From: Vibrio amylolyticus | Lineage (GTDB): Bacteria; Pseudomonadota; Gammaproteobacteria; Enterobacterales; Vibrionaceae | NCBI RefSeq assembly: GCF_023145695.1 | Contig: NZ_JAJHVV010000020.1 | Span: forward strand, 1-33,718 | Length of the DNA stretch: 33,718 nt | Direction of reading: 5' to 3' | Shown: positions 7,945 through 16,615 of the stretch, piece after piece | How positions within the stretch are numbered: the stretch's first letter is position 1 | Layout of the letters: each line of letters opens with the position of its first letter | The notes under the pieces: generated by a model | Database searches by the model: none | The model's input: the letters and a program-made list of their open reading frames with translations, nothing else | Told to the model about the DNA's origin: nothing | Program-made: the position numbers and the translations under genes

Positions 7945-9378
7945 GTGACTATCAAACCCTCACTTATTGCCCTAGCAGTCAGTGCATTGGTTGGCATTTC
8001 GCTACCACTTCACGCCGCTGCTAATACAAATACAAGTGCTACTGCGGCACAAACGAATGTGACGTCATCGATATCGTTAGCTCAGCTGATTGATATTGCA
8101 TTAAATACTGACTCAAACCGAAAACAGTTCTATGCCCAATCTCATGCCATGAGAGAGTCTGGCATCGCTAATTCGACACTTGCTGATCCAAAGTTGAAAT
8201 TTGGGGTTGGCGGCTTACCTGTCGACAGTTTCAAGTTTGACGATGATCCAATGACCAACATCTCGGTTGGGCTAATGCAGCAATTTAGTCGTGGCTCTAC
8301 GCTTGATCTTCAACAGCGCCAAGCCAGTCAACAAGCCGATGGCATGACACTGCAAATAGCCGCTCGCGAACTCGACGTTGCCAACAGTATGACTCAACTG
8401 TGGTTAGAACTTGGCTACCAGCAACAGGCGCATCAAGTGCTGCTTGAGAACCATCGACTCATGCAAGAGATGGAAAGCTTTATTCAAACCAACTACTCCA
8501 TTGGTAAGAGCGAAGCGCAAGATCTACTGAATGCACAGCTTCAAGTGAGCCAGATTGAAGAAAAACTACAAGCGAACACGCAAATGCAGCATCGCTTAAT
8601 TTCTCAACTCTCGGAGTGGCTAGGAGCAGATTGGCTGTATCGCACTGACTCCTTACAAGCCAGTAATCAGCTGGATTGGAATTTACTTGAGCAGCGTTTA
8701 GCTAACTCTACAGATTCAACCAAACACTACCAGCAGCTTAACCAGCATCCAATGGTTCAAATGGCCGACATAGCTATTTCTACCAATCAAACTCAAGTTG
8801 AGATTGCAGAGCAAGCTTATACTCCTCAGTTCGGCGTCGAGGTCATGTACGCCTATAGACAGGCCAATGGCATGATGGGTGACCCTGCTTCTGACCTCGT
8901 CAGTGCTTATATCACAATGGATGTGCCACTGTTTACTGGTAACCGCCAAGACAGACAGCATTCAGCGGCGCAATATCAAGTTGGTGCGGCTAAATCTCAA
9001 AAAGACACCTTACTTAGCCAAATGAACGCCAAAGTAAACACGCTACTTATCGACAAGAGTAACCTTGAACAGCGTCTTGAGCGCTATCAATCATCACTAC
9101 TTCCACAAGCAAGATCTCGCTCTGAAGCCGTGGAAAGAGGCTATCAAAACAATACGGCGCAATTTAATACGGTCATTACCGCCAGCCGAGATGAACTGGC
9201 ACTGCAGCTTGAGCAGCAACGTCTTCTCACCGATTTAAACCTCGTCAACAGCAACCTAGCTTCGCTGCTCGGTGGCTTCGATTTCAATGTTGAACTACCA
9301 AATTTAAGCAGTGACGTACAAGGTGCTCATCAAAGTCAATCTGGTGCTGAGAGTTCACTCACAGACGCTCAGCAGTAA
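7945..9378 (+). CDS. cusC: CusC-like outer-membrane factor of a copper/silver RND efflux system
   Basis: TolC-family trimeric channel that carries metal across the outer membrane, partner of the CusB-like and CusA-like proteins encoded next. It has a signal peptide (LPLHAAA near residues 20-26) and two outer-membrane-efflux repeats, about 45-235 and 265-440, with long coiled helices rich in Gln, Leu and Ala (MQQFSRGSTLDLQQRQAS in the first). No lipobox is present, unlike E. coli CusC. An in-frame stop at 7927-7929 limits the start to TTG 7933 or GTG 7945; I chose GTG, with GGA seven bases upstream and a clean signal peptide. Neither start has a strong ribosome binding site, and a stem-loop lies directly upstream. 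The next gene begins 23 bases after the stop. Confidence 0.9.
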   Translation: MTIKPSLIALAVSALVGISLPLHAAANTNTSATAAQTNVTSSISLAQLIDIALNTDSNRKQFYAQSHAMRESGIANSTLADPKLKFGVGGLPVDSFKFDDDPMTNISVGLMQQFSRGSTLDLQQRQASQQADGMTLQIAARELDVANSMTQLWLELGYQQQAHQVLLENHRLMQEMESFIQTNYSIGKSEAQDLLNAQLQVSQIEEKLQANTQMQHRLISQLSEWLGADWLYRTDSLQASNQLDWNLLEQRLANSTDSTKHYQQLNQHPMVQMADIAISTNQTQVEIAEQAYTPQFGVEVMYAYRQANGMMGDPASDLVSAYITMDVPLFTGNRQDRQHSAAQYQVGAAKSQKDTLLSQMNAKVNTLLIDKSNLEQRLERYQSSLLPQARSRSEAVERGYQNNTAQFNTVITASRDELALQLEQQRLLTDLNLVNSNLASLLGGFDFNVELPNLSSDVQGAHQSQSGAESSLTDAQQ

Positions 9379-9401
9379 GACGTAAGAATTAGGAATAGAT
9401 T

Positions 9402-11189
9402 ATGAAAACAATGCAAATCGCAACGCTTGCTCTTCTTATTGGCGGTGCTATCGGTTTCGGCGCGAACCATTTCATCATACCAGCAAGCCATGATATGAGT
9501 GCCGTGGCCTCATCAGACGCCAAAGCAGCAGACGAGCCTCTCTACTGGGTTGCTCCAATGGATGCGAACTACCGCCGTGATCAACCTGGTAAATCGCCGA
9601 TGGGGATGGACCTTGTCCCTGTTTATGCTTCAGACCTTGCAGGGGAGAACGAAGAAGCGGGTACCGTCACCATTAACCCAGCGGTAAAAAACAACCTTGG
9701 GGTCAAAACGGCCTTAGTGACGCAAGAAAAGCTATCGCCTCGTATTGAAACTGTTGGTTACGTGGCATTCGATGACAGTCTCGTTTGGCAGACTAACGTC
9801 CGTATTTCCGGTTGGGTTGAAAAGCTCAATGTTAACGCCATCGGCGAGCAAGTAAATAAAGGTGACGTGCTCTTTACGCTCTACTCTCCTGAGTTAGTTA
9901 AAGCCCAAGAAGAGCTGCTTAATGCGTATCGAGCAGGCCACAAAGGGTTAATTCGTGGCGCTACCGATCGTTTGGTCTCATTAGGCGTTGATAAATCGCA
10001 AATTAGACAAATCGTAAAAGCAAACCGAGCCTCTCAAACCATCGAAATCAAAGCGATAGCCGATGGTGTTATTGCCAGTTTGAATATTCGCGAAGGGGGC
10101 TACCTCTCTCCTGCTCAAACCGTGATCAGCGCAGGTCCGCTTAATGAAGTATGGGTGGATGCGGAAGTCTTTGAACGTCAATCCCATTGGATCACAACAG
10201 GTAGCCAAACCAGTATGACGCTCGATGCAATACCGGGGAAAGAGTGGCAAGGCGTCGTGGATTACGTTTACCCAATCCTAGACCCAAAAACTCGTACCCT
10301 TCGAGTGCGACTTAAGTTTGCTAACCCAGAAGGTGAGCTAAAGCCGAATATGTTTGCCAATATCGCCCTTCAGCCAGAGTCCAGTGAAAGCGTTCTAACC
10401 ATTCCAAGATCATCGGTCATTCGCTCTGGGGGCATGACACGTGTGGTGCTTTCGCAAGGCGATGGTAAATACCGCTCTGCTCGTATTGAAGTCGGGCGCG
10501 AAGCGGGTGAAAAAATCGAAGTCATCCAAGGTCTTGAAGAGAACGATCGCATCGTGACTTCGGCTCACTTTATGATCGATTCAGAATCAAGCCAATCGGC
10601 TGACCTTTCTCGTATCAATGGTGTTGAAGCCCCAGCGGAGACTGCATGGGCGAAAGGTGAAATCACCGATGTGATGGAAGGCCATCGCATGCTGACCATT
10701 AACCACCAGCCAGTACCAGAGTGGAATTGGCCGGGAATGGTGATGAACTTCAACATTGCCGAAGGCGTTGATATGTCTCAACTGAGTAAAGGCCAGATGA
10801 TCGACTTTAAAATGCAAAAAGGCGAATCAGGGCAGTACGATGTCGTCACCCTTAACGTCGACGACACCGTGATTGCTAGTGAGTTATGGGTTGATGGCGA
10901 GATCACCATGTTGATGGCTGATTTTGGCATGATCACTCTAAAACACGCCGCGGCACCTGAGTGGAACTGGGCTGCTGGCGAAATGAACTTTTCGGTTGGA
11001 GAAGACGTTGATTTGTCTGGCTTAGCAGAAGGGCAATCAGTTCAATTTCTAGTCACTAAAAATGGCGCTGAAGTCTCTTTAATCGACATAAATACTATGG
11101 CAACGATTAAAAATAAGGACAACGTCGCTTCTGACATGGACGCTCACGCGCACCACACCGCTCATCAAAACGTGGGGGATAACCAATGA
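9402..11189 (+). CDS. cusB: CusB-like periplasmic adaptor with two fused CusF-like domains
   Basis: Membrane fusion protein linking the CusA pump to the outer-membrane channel, 595 residues. An N-terminal signal/anchor is followed by a heavy-metal-binding segment at 47-76 (APMDA, KSPMGMDLVPVY; Met53, Met67, Met69, placed like E. coli CusB's copper-binding methionines). Then come the barrel-sandwich and helical hairpin, about 120-400. The C-terminus carries two CusF-type domains. The first (~416-486) has the ligand set His435, Trp443, Met446, Met448. The second (~496-563) keeps His515, Trp523 and Met528, but Gly526 replaces the first Met. A His-rich tail (AHAHHTAH) follows. AGGA precedes the ATG, and the stop overlaps the next start (ATGA). 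E. coli CusF is a separate protein, so this fusion is notable. Confidence 0.94.
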   Translation: MKTMQIATLALLIGGAIGFGANHFIIPASHDMSAVASSDAKAADEPLYWVAPMDANYRRDQPGKSPMGMDLVPVYASDLAGENEEAGTVTINPAVKNNLGVKTALVTQEKLSPRIETVGYVAFDDSLVWQTNVRISGWVEKLNVNAIGEQVNKGDVLFTLYSPELVKAQEELLNAYRAGHKGLIRGATDRLVSLGVDKSQIRQIVKANRASQTIEIKAIADGVIASLNIREGGYLSPAQTVISAGPLNEVWVDAEVFERQSHWITTGSQTSMTLDAIPGKEWQGVVDYVYPILDPKTRTLRVRLKFANPEGELKPNMFANIALQPESSESVLTIPRSSVIRSGGMTRVVLSQGDGKYRSARIEVGREAGEKIEVIQGLEENDRIVTSAHFMIDSESSQSADLSRINGVEAPAETAWAKGEITDVMEGHRMLTINHQPVPEWNWPGMVMNFNIAEGVDMSQLSKGQMIDFKMQKGESGQYDVVTLNVDDTVIASELWVDGEITMLMADFGMITLKHAAAPEWNWAAGEMNFSVGEDVDLSGLAEGQSVQFLVTKNGAEVSLIDINTMATIKNKDNVASDMDAHAHHTAHQNVGDNQ

Positions 11190-14100
11190 TTACCGCCATT
11201 ATTCGATGGTCGATCAATAATCGATTCTTGGTTTTAATTGCCAGTCTCTTCCTAACATTGGCGGGGCTTTACAGCGTGAAGAATACGCCTGTTGATGCGC
11301 TGCCCGATCTCTCTGATGTGCAGGTGATTATTAAAACCAGCTATCCGGGTCAAGCGCCGCAAGTAGTGGAAGATCAAGTCACTTATCCTCTGACAACAGC
11401 GATGCTCGCCGTACCGGGCGCAGAAACGGTTCGAGGTTACTCCTTCTTTGGCGACTCGTATGTTTACATCATCTTTAATGATGATACCGACATGTACTGG
11501 GCTCGTTCTAGAGTATTGGAGTACCTAAGCCAAGTTGCCCCTAACCTACCTGCCAACGCCAAGCCAACACTTGGCCCTGACGCAACGGGTGTGGGTTGGA
11601 TTTACAGCTACGTGTTGCAAGACAAAACAGGTCAACACGATTTAGCCGAGCTACGTAGCCTGCAAGATTGGTTCTTAAAATACGAGTTGCAAACCGTTGA
11701 TGGCGTATCAGAAGTTGCCACCGTAGGCGGCATGGTTAAGCAGTACCAAGTACAAATTGACCCCGCCAAACTTCGCGCTTACGACCTAACACTTCAGCAA
11801 GTGAACATGGCAATCCAAGACGGTAACCAAGAAACAGGCGCATCGGTTGTTGAAGTCGCGGAAGCCGAACATATGGTTCGTACCACCGGCTACTTAAGCA
11901 GCATTGAAGACATTAAATCGCTACCGCTTAAGGTCACTGATAAAGGCACACCACTGCTGTTAGGCGACATTGCCGAGATCAATACGGGGCCACAAATGCG
12001 TCGTGGTATCTCGGAATTAAATGGTGAAGGTGAAGCAGTTGGCGGCGTTATTGTCATGCGCTTTGGTGAGAACGCCAGTGAAGTGATTGATAATGTAAAA
12101 GCCAAGCTCAACGAGCTTAAACAAGGCTTGCCTGATGGTGTCGAAATCGTCGCTACCTACGACCGTTCAACACTCATCGATGCCGCAGTAGAGAACCTTT
12201 GGCAGAAACTCATCGAAGAGTTCATTGTGGTTGCCGTAGTCTGTGCTCTGTTCTTGTTCCATATCCGTTCATCGCTGGTTATTGCGATCAGTTTGCCTGT
12301 GGGCATTTTAAGCGCGTTCATCGTTATGCACTGGCAAGGCATCAATGCCAATATCATGTCACTCGGTGGTATCGCCATTGCCATTGGTGCCATGGTAGAT
12401 GGTGCAATCGTTATGATTGAGAACGTGCATAAGCATATTGAACGCACGCCACTGACGGATAAAAACCGTTGGCAAGTGATCGGTAAAGCCGCAGAAGAGG
12501 TTGGTGCGCCGCTGTTCTTCTCACTGATCATCATCACGCTCAGCTTTGTTCCAGTATTTGCGCTAGAAGGCCAAGAGGGCAAGATGTTCTCCCCACTCGC
12601 CTTCACCAAAACCTACGCCATGGCGGCCTCCGCGGGTTTGGCCATCACGTTAGTTCCTGTACTGATGGGTTACTTTGTTCGCGGTAAAATCCTTCCTGAA
12701 CATAAGAACCCTGTAAACAAAGGGCTTGTGGCACTCTATCGCCCGATGCTGAATCTCAGCCTCAAATACCCGAAGCTGATCATTGTTGCCGCTCTAGGAT
12801 TAATGGCGTCAGCATATTATCCAACCAGTAAACTCGGTAGTGAATTCATTCCACCATTGGATGAAGGCGATTTAATGTACATGCCGACCACTTACCCGGG
12901 TATTTCGATTGGTAAAGCGCGTGAGCTACTACAGCAAACCAACAAACTGATTAAAACCGTGCCTGAAGTGGACACCGTTTGGGGCAAGATTGGCCGTGCA
13001 GATACAGCGACTGACCCTGCACCACTCACCATGATTGAGAGTGTTATTCAGCTAAAACCTCGCAGTGAATGGCGAGAAGGTGTCACCACCGACTCACTAC
13101 GTGCTGAATTCGACAACCTAGTGAAGTTCCCGGGGTTAACCAACGCATGGGTGATGCCGATCAAAACGCGTATCGATATGCTCGCAACAGGGATTAAAAC
13201 GCCGATTGGTATCAAGATAGCAGGGCCTGACCTTAAGGTAATTGAAGGGATAGGTGCTGAATTGGAGCCTGTTCTGAATGCACTGGAAGGCACCGCTTCT
13301 GTCTACGCGGAACGTGTTGCCGGTGGCCGTTATGTCACTATCGACATTAAACGCCGCGCTGCCGCAAGATACGGCCTAAGCATCAAAGAGGTTCAGCAAG
13401 TGGTGTCTACCGCGGTTGGCGGAATGAAAGTCGGTGAGACCGTTGAAGGGCTAGAGCGTTACCCTATCAATGTTCGTTACCCGCAAGATTACCGTAACTC
13501 TGTTGTTAAGCTACAGAACCTCCCTCTTGTCACAGCAAATGGCGCTCGTATTGCACTGGCTGATGTTGCCGATATTCGCTATGAAGATGGCCCTCCAATG
13601 ATTAAAACTGAGAATGCCCGCCCGAACGGCTGGGTCTTTGTGGATATCGATGGTCGAGATCTTGGCTCTTACGTTGCCGAAGCTCAGCAAGCGGTGAACA
13701 ATCAATTGGATCTCCCTGCGGGCTACTCCATTGCATGGTCGGGTCAATATGAATACATGGAGCGCGCAAAAGAGCGATTAACCATGGTTGTCCCCGTCAC
13801 GATTGCCATCATCATGTTGCTGCTTTACATGAGCTTTCGTCGTGTCGGTGAGGTACTCATCATTATGGGGACATTACCACTGGCGATGGTTGGCGGGCTT
13901 TGGCTGATGCACATCCTTGGCTTTAACTTCTCCATTGCCGTGGGAGTAGGCTTTATTGCGCTTTCCGGTGTCGCGGTCGAGATCGGCGTCATCATGTTGG
14001 TGTACCTAAACCAAGCGTGGCACTACAAAAAACTCCACGCCCAAGAAGAGAATAAACCACTGACGTCACAAGACCTTACTGACGCCATCGGTGAAGGTGC

Positions 14101-14332
14101 AGGCTTGCGTGTGCGCCCGGTCATGATGACGGTACTTACCGTCATCATCGGCCTAATTCCAATTATGTATGGCGATGGGACGGGCTCTGAAGTGATGCAG
14201 CGTATCGCCGCCCCAATGATTGGTGGCATGGCTTCCGCACTTCTTCTCACATTACTGGTACTGCCTGCCGTGTTCCAACTATGGAAACGCAGAGAAATTG
14301 ATAGCCACCCGTTACCAGAAAACAATAGTTAA
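11186..14332 (+). CDS. cusA: CusA-like copper/silver efflux RND pump
   Basis: Inner-membrane proton-driven heavy-metal RND transporter, 1,048 residues, the usual family length. The methionines that carry Cu(I)/Ag(I) in E. coli CusA (573, 623, 672) line up with Met566 (LMYMPTTYPG), Met616 (PLTMIESV) and Met665 (RIDMLATGIK), all with the same offset of seven. This separates it from zinc/cobalt CzcA types. The proton-relay helix motif VDGAIVMIEN (Asp405) is intact, and twelve hydrophobic segments can be traced in two halves. It overlaps the adaptor gene by four bases, implying translational coupling. Substrate assignment to monovalent copper/silver is by family residues, not by test. Confidence 0.96.
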   Translation: MITAIIRWSINNRFLVLIASLFLTLAGLYSVKNTPVDALPDLSDVQVIIKTSYPGQAPQVVEDQVTYPLTTAMLAVPGAETVRGYSFFGDSYVYIIFNDDTDMYWARSRVLEYLSQVAPNLPANAKPTLGPDATGVGWIYSYVLQDKTGQHDLAELRSLQDWFLKYELQTVDGVSEVATVGGMVKQYQVQIDPAKLRAYDLTLQQVNMAIQDGNQETGASVVEVAEAEHMVRTTGYLSSIEDIKSLPLKVTDKGTPLLLGDIAEINTGPQMRRGISELNGEGEAVGGVIVMRFGENASEVIDNVKAKLNELKQGLPDGVEIVATYDRSTLIDAAVENLWQKLIEEFIVVAVVCALFLFHIRSSLVIAISLPVGILSAFIVMHWQGINANIMSLGGIAIAIGAMVDGAIVMIENVHKHIERTPLTDKNRWQVIGKAAEEVGAPLFFSLIIITLSFVPVFALEGQEGKMFSPLAFTKTYAMAASAGLAITLVPVLMGYFVRGKILPEHKNPVNKGLVALYRPMLNLSLKYPKLIIVAALGLMASAYYPTSKLGSEFIPPLDEGDLMYMPTTYPGISIGKARELLQQTNKLIKTVPEVDTVWGKIGRADTATDPAPLTMIESVIQLKPRSEWREGVTTDSLRAEFDNLVKFPGLTNAWVMPIKTRIDMLATGIKTPIGIKIAGPDLKVIEGIGAELEPVLNALEGTASVYAERVAGGRYVTIDIKRRAAARYGLSIKEVQQVVSTAVGGMKVGETVEGLERYPINVRYPQDYRNSVVKLQNLPLVTANGARIALADVADIRYEDGPPMIKTENARPNGWVFVDIDGRDLGSYVAEAQQAVNNQLDLPAGYSIAWSGQYEYMERAKERLTMVVPVTIAIIMLLLYMSFRRVGEVLIIMGTLPLAMVGGLWLMHILGFNFSIAVGVGFIALSGVAVEIGVIMLVYLNQAWHYKKLHAQEENKPLTSQDLTDAIGEGAGLRVRPVMMTVLTVIIGLIPIMYGDGTGSEVMQRIAAPMIGGMASALLLTLLVLPAVFQLWKRREIDSHPLPENNS

Positions 14333-14370
14333 TAACCAATTTTACGCGGGCTGATTCAGCAGTCTGCGTT

Positions 14371-14400
14371 ACTTTAGAAACTTTAGAAACTTTAGAAACT
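14371..14400 (+). repeat. Tandem 9-base repeat (ACTTTAGAA, three copies plus ACT)
   Basis: Three exact head-to-tail copies of ACTTTAGAA and a partial fourth, lying between the cusA stop and the cupredoxin gene. Exact short tandem copies can change in number by slippage, which here would alter spacing in the leader of the cupredoxin gene. No coding role: the stretch is intergenic. Confidence 0.9.
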
Positions 14401-14432
14401 GAACATCAAAGAATACACATAAGGAAAGAACA

Positions 14433-14996
14433 ATGAAGAAATCACTAATCGCACTGAGCATCGCACTTCTTTCAACCACTGCTTTCGCAGAAAAAATGGA
14501 TCATGGCAGCATGGATCATGGAAAAATGGACCACTCTAAAATGGATCATGCCTCTATGGACCACGGAAAGATGGATCACTCAAAAATGGACCACAGTTCT
14601 ATGATGAACATGGAAGGTATGTCGGCAGTGGGTATGCCAGCAATAGGCGCTCAACCAGACAAAGTCGTCCACGTCATTCTAAGCGATGACATGAAGATTA
14701 CCTTTAAGGGTGATGTAACGATTGAGCCTAACGATGTGGTTCAATTTGTGGTGATGAATACTGGAAAAATCGAGCACGAATTTGCGATTGGCTCACAAGA
14801 AGAGCAGACAGAGCATCGTAAAATGATGGCGACAATGGACTCTCACCATGACCACGATACGGGCAGCGCTGTAACAGTCGCACCAGGAAAAGCAAAACAG
14901 CTTCTTTGGCACTTCCACGGTGACAATAACGTTGAGTTCGCTTGTAACATTGCAGGGCACTACGAAGCAGGCATGAAAAAGAAAATTCAGTTGTAG
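14433..14996 (+). CDS. Periplasmic cupredoxin with MDHG/MDHS metal-binding tail (CopI-like)
   Basis: A 187-residue copper-binding protein. The signal peptide is residues 1-19 (TAFA), followed by seven MDHx or closely similar units at ~22-57, a typical Cu(I)/Cu(II) sponge of Met, Asp and His. The rest is a cupredoxin fold with likely type 1 ligands: His in KIEHEF, and Cys-His-Met in ACNIAGHYEAGM near the C-terminus. A further HHDHD cluster lies in between. It resembles CopI, a periplasmic cupredoxin for copper tolerance described in Rubrivivax and present in Vibrio (from memory). AAGGA precedes the ATG. It follows cusA by 100 bases and ends at a strong terminator, so it may be read from the CueR-type promoter, its own promoter, or both. 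Confidence 0.88.
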   Translation: MKKSLIALSIALLSTTAFAEKMDHGSMDHGKMDHSKMDHASMDHGKMDHSKMDHSSMMNMEGMSAVGMPAIGAQPDKVVHVILSDDMKITFKGDVTIEPNDVVQFVVMNTGKIEHEFAIGSQEEQTEHRKMMATMDSHHDHDTGSAVTVAPGKAKQLLWHFHGDNNVEFACNIAGHYEAGMKKKIQL

Positions 14997-15003
14997 GACG
15001 TTG

Positions 15004-15053
15004 AAATTACACCACTCTAGCGACATTAACGGCCGCTAGAGTGGTGGTAATTT
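15004..15053. terminator. Long hairpin terminator ending the copper cluster
   Basis: AAATTAC-ACCACTCTAGCG pairs with CGCTAGAGTGGTGGTAATTT: about 19 base pairs with one bulge and an 11-base loop. It sits between the cupredoxin gene and the convergent PilZ gene. The T-rich ends on both strands make it suitable in both directions. Confidence 0.75.
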
Positions 15054-15088
15054 AATAGAGAACTAGATTATAACCGCTATATTTAAAC

Positions 15089-15475
15089 TCAACTAAACGC
15101 GATTTCTGCTGGCGCACCAACATAAAACATATCTGAAATACTCAGTTCTTCATCAAATTGAACGCCAAGCTTAAAATTGCGTACGCCTAAGAACTGCTTT
15201 AAATAGACAACCGAGCCAGTAAACTTTTTGCTTCCCAACTTGATATCTACTTTTTCTCCCACTTCAATTCTACTTCGGCACTCAACACCGATACCGCCCT
15301 TTGACAGATCAATGACTTCTATCGATATGTGCTTAGACAGCAATCCTCGCTTTTTTATTGTGGCCTTAAGCTTCTTCATTTCCATTCTAGGATGAGAACG
15401 AAATTCGAAGAAGGACTTTTTCTCTGACCTAAGAGAGCGATTTTCTACATCGTTTTTTGAGGTATCAATGGTCAT
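15089..15475 (-). CDS. PilZ-domain protein (cyclic-di-GMP receptor)
   Basis: A 128-residue cytoplasmic protein consisting of one PilZ domain after a short polar N-terminus. The two ligand motifs are present: RxxxR (R26-SHP-R30) and DxSxxG (D56, S58, G61 in DLSKGGIG). A cyclic-di-GMP binding role is therefore well supported. The output is unknown, since no flagellar, cellulose or pilus genes lie nearby. The CHASE-GGDEF-EAL enzyme 10 kb upstream could share the signal but is not linked by position. Single gene, reading away from a 500-base intergenic region. Confidence 0.9.
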   Translation of the reverse strand: MTIDTSKNDVENRSLRSEKKSFFEFRSHPRMEMKKLKATIKKRGLLSKHISIEVIDLSKGGIGVECRSRIEVGEKVDIKLGSKKFTGSVVYLKQFLGVRNFKLGVQFDEELSISDMFYVGAPAEIAFS

Positions 15476-15976
15476 TTAAACTTCTAATCAAAAGTAGTCA
15501 TCTACGTTAAAAATGAGCGTTGAGATGCAAACCGTTATCGGTCAACGCTTACCAAGGCTCAAAAACAGTGTGATCATTGTTCTAATGTTAACGCGCCCTT
15601 ACTGATAACATTCTGATTATATAAAATTACGTGGTATGTCAAAAATATTATATTTATATAGTTGATGACCGATATACCTACATTTATATATACGTTTTTC
15701 GTTCAATACATTTTTAAGCACTATTGCTTCTTAAGTGACCAACCCAATCGTTGACCACTCATTGATAGTAAAAAAATGACAATTACTGGTCATTAATACC
15801 AACATCTGAGCAATAATTAGACATTAGTTTCAATATAACAATACGCTAGATATAAAAACTAGAATTTACCCACGAAGTTGGGGTTATGTATTGAATATAA
15901 CCAGATAATCGAGATAATAGACTTGTTGTTAATTTATTGTTAATCACAATAACTTCAATCTAAACAAGGACAAGTC
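15476..15976. promoter_or_regulatory. Gene-free 500-base AT-rich regulatory region
   Basis: This divergent region between the PilZ gene and the dioxygenase operon is strongly AT-rich around 15640-15700. It holds several operator-like elements: TGACCA at 15736-15741 and again at 15752-15757, an ATGAC-N8-GTCAT dyad at 15776-15793, and a GGTTAT-N9-ATAACC dyad at 15882-15902. AAGGA lies six bases before the dioxygenase ATG. No small gene or RNA was recognised. Its length and number of dyads suggest regulated expression of the dioxygenase operon; the factors are unknown. Confidence 0.5.
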
Positions 15977-16615
15977 ATGGAAATGGAAAATAAATTTCTG
16001 ATCGAAGCTTTTCAAACACCAAAGAATATCGCCCCACAGCTTTCGTCTTATTTTAACGACTTACCCGTCGATAAGTACGTAGATAGCGATCATCGCTTTC
16101 GTTCCTATGCGCGCTTTCAAGCGGAAAACAGTGAGATAGTCAGGCTGCCACACAGTACGTTTACACAGTCGTCTGAATTTAATCGAGTGGTTGGTGACAT
16201 TGAGCGAGACTTTGCTGAAATGGATAAAAGCATGATAGAGACACCTCATTTCCAGCATGTACTTAAATCATTCATGCAAAGAACCGGAACAGATAAAGAT
16301 CACTCAGTGGTTGATGTTCACCAAATTCGAGTGACCTGTGATTCTGACGCGACCAGTGCCCCTGCCCCAGAAGGGATTCATCAAGATGGTTACCGCTTCG
16401 TCGGCATTTTCTGCGTACAACGTAAAAACATTTCCGGAGGCTACACTCAAATTTTCGCTTCTCCCGTTGAACAACACCCACACATGAACACCGTTCTAGA
16501 AGAGAACCAGTTTGTGATTCTCAATGACTCTCGCTACTTCCACCATATATCTGAAACCTTATCTAGCGAAACTGGTGAAAAAGGAGTGCGTGATGTCTTC
16601 GTATTTACCGCTTAA
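15977..16615 (+). CDS. 2-oxoglutarate/Fe(II) dioxygenase family protein (PF10014-like)
   Basis: A 212-residue soluble enzyme. The iron-binding HxD is H135-Q-D137 in EGIHQDGYRFVG. The distal His is probably H189 in DSRYFHHIS, and R205 in GVRDVFVF fits the 2-oxoglutarate-binding arginine. This arrangement matches the family that includes Bacillus thuringiensis L-isoleucine dioxygenase, which hydroxylates free amino acids (family knowledge; the substrate here is unknown). The start has AAGGA six bases upstream. The gene's end overlaps the next start by 23 bases, so the two are an operon and probably act on the same metabolite. The long upstream region suggests tight control. Confidence 0.85.
   Translation: MEMENKFLIEAFQTPKNIAPQLSSYFNDLPVDKYVDSDHRFRSYARFQAENSEIVRLPHSTFTQSSEFNRVVGDIERDFAEMDKSMIETPHFQHVLKSFMQRTGTDKDHSVVDVHQIRVTCDSDATSAPAPEGIHQDGYRFVGIFCVQRKNISGGYTQIFASPVEQHPHMNTVLEENQFVILNDSRYFHHISETLSSETGEKGVRDVFVFTA

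Noticed and set aside
12157..12609. 150-residue open frame on the minus strand inside cusA
   Set aside because: It is fully antisense to a well-supported pump gene, rich in Ser/Met/Thr as antisense frames are, with no separate promoter or family signal.
16524..16592. N-terminal extension of the PLP enzyme
   Set aside because: The longer reading lies within the dioxygenase gene and lacks a ribosome binding site; the ATG at 16593 has AAGGAG at ideal spacing.
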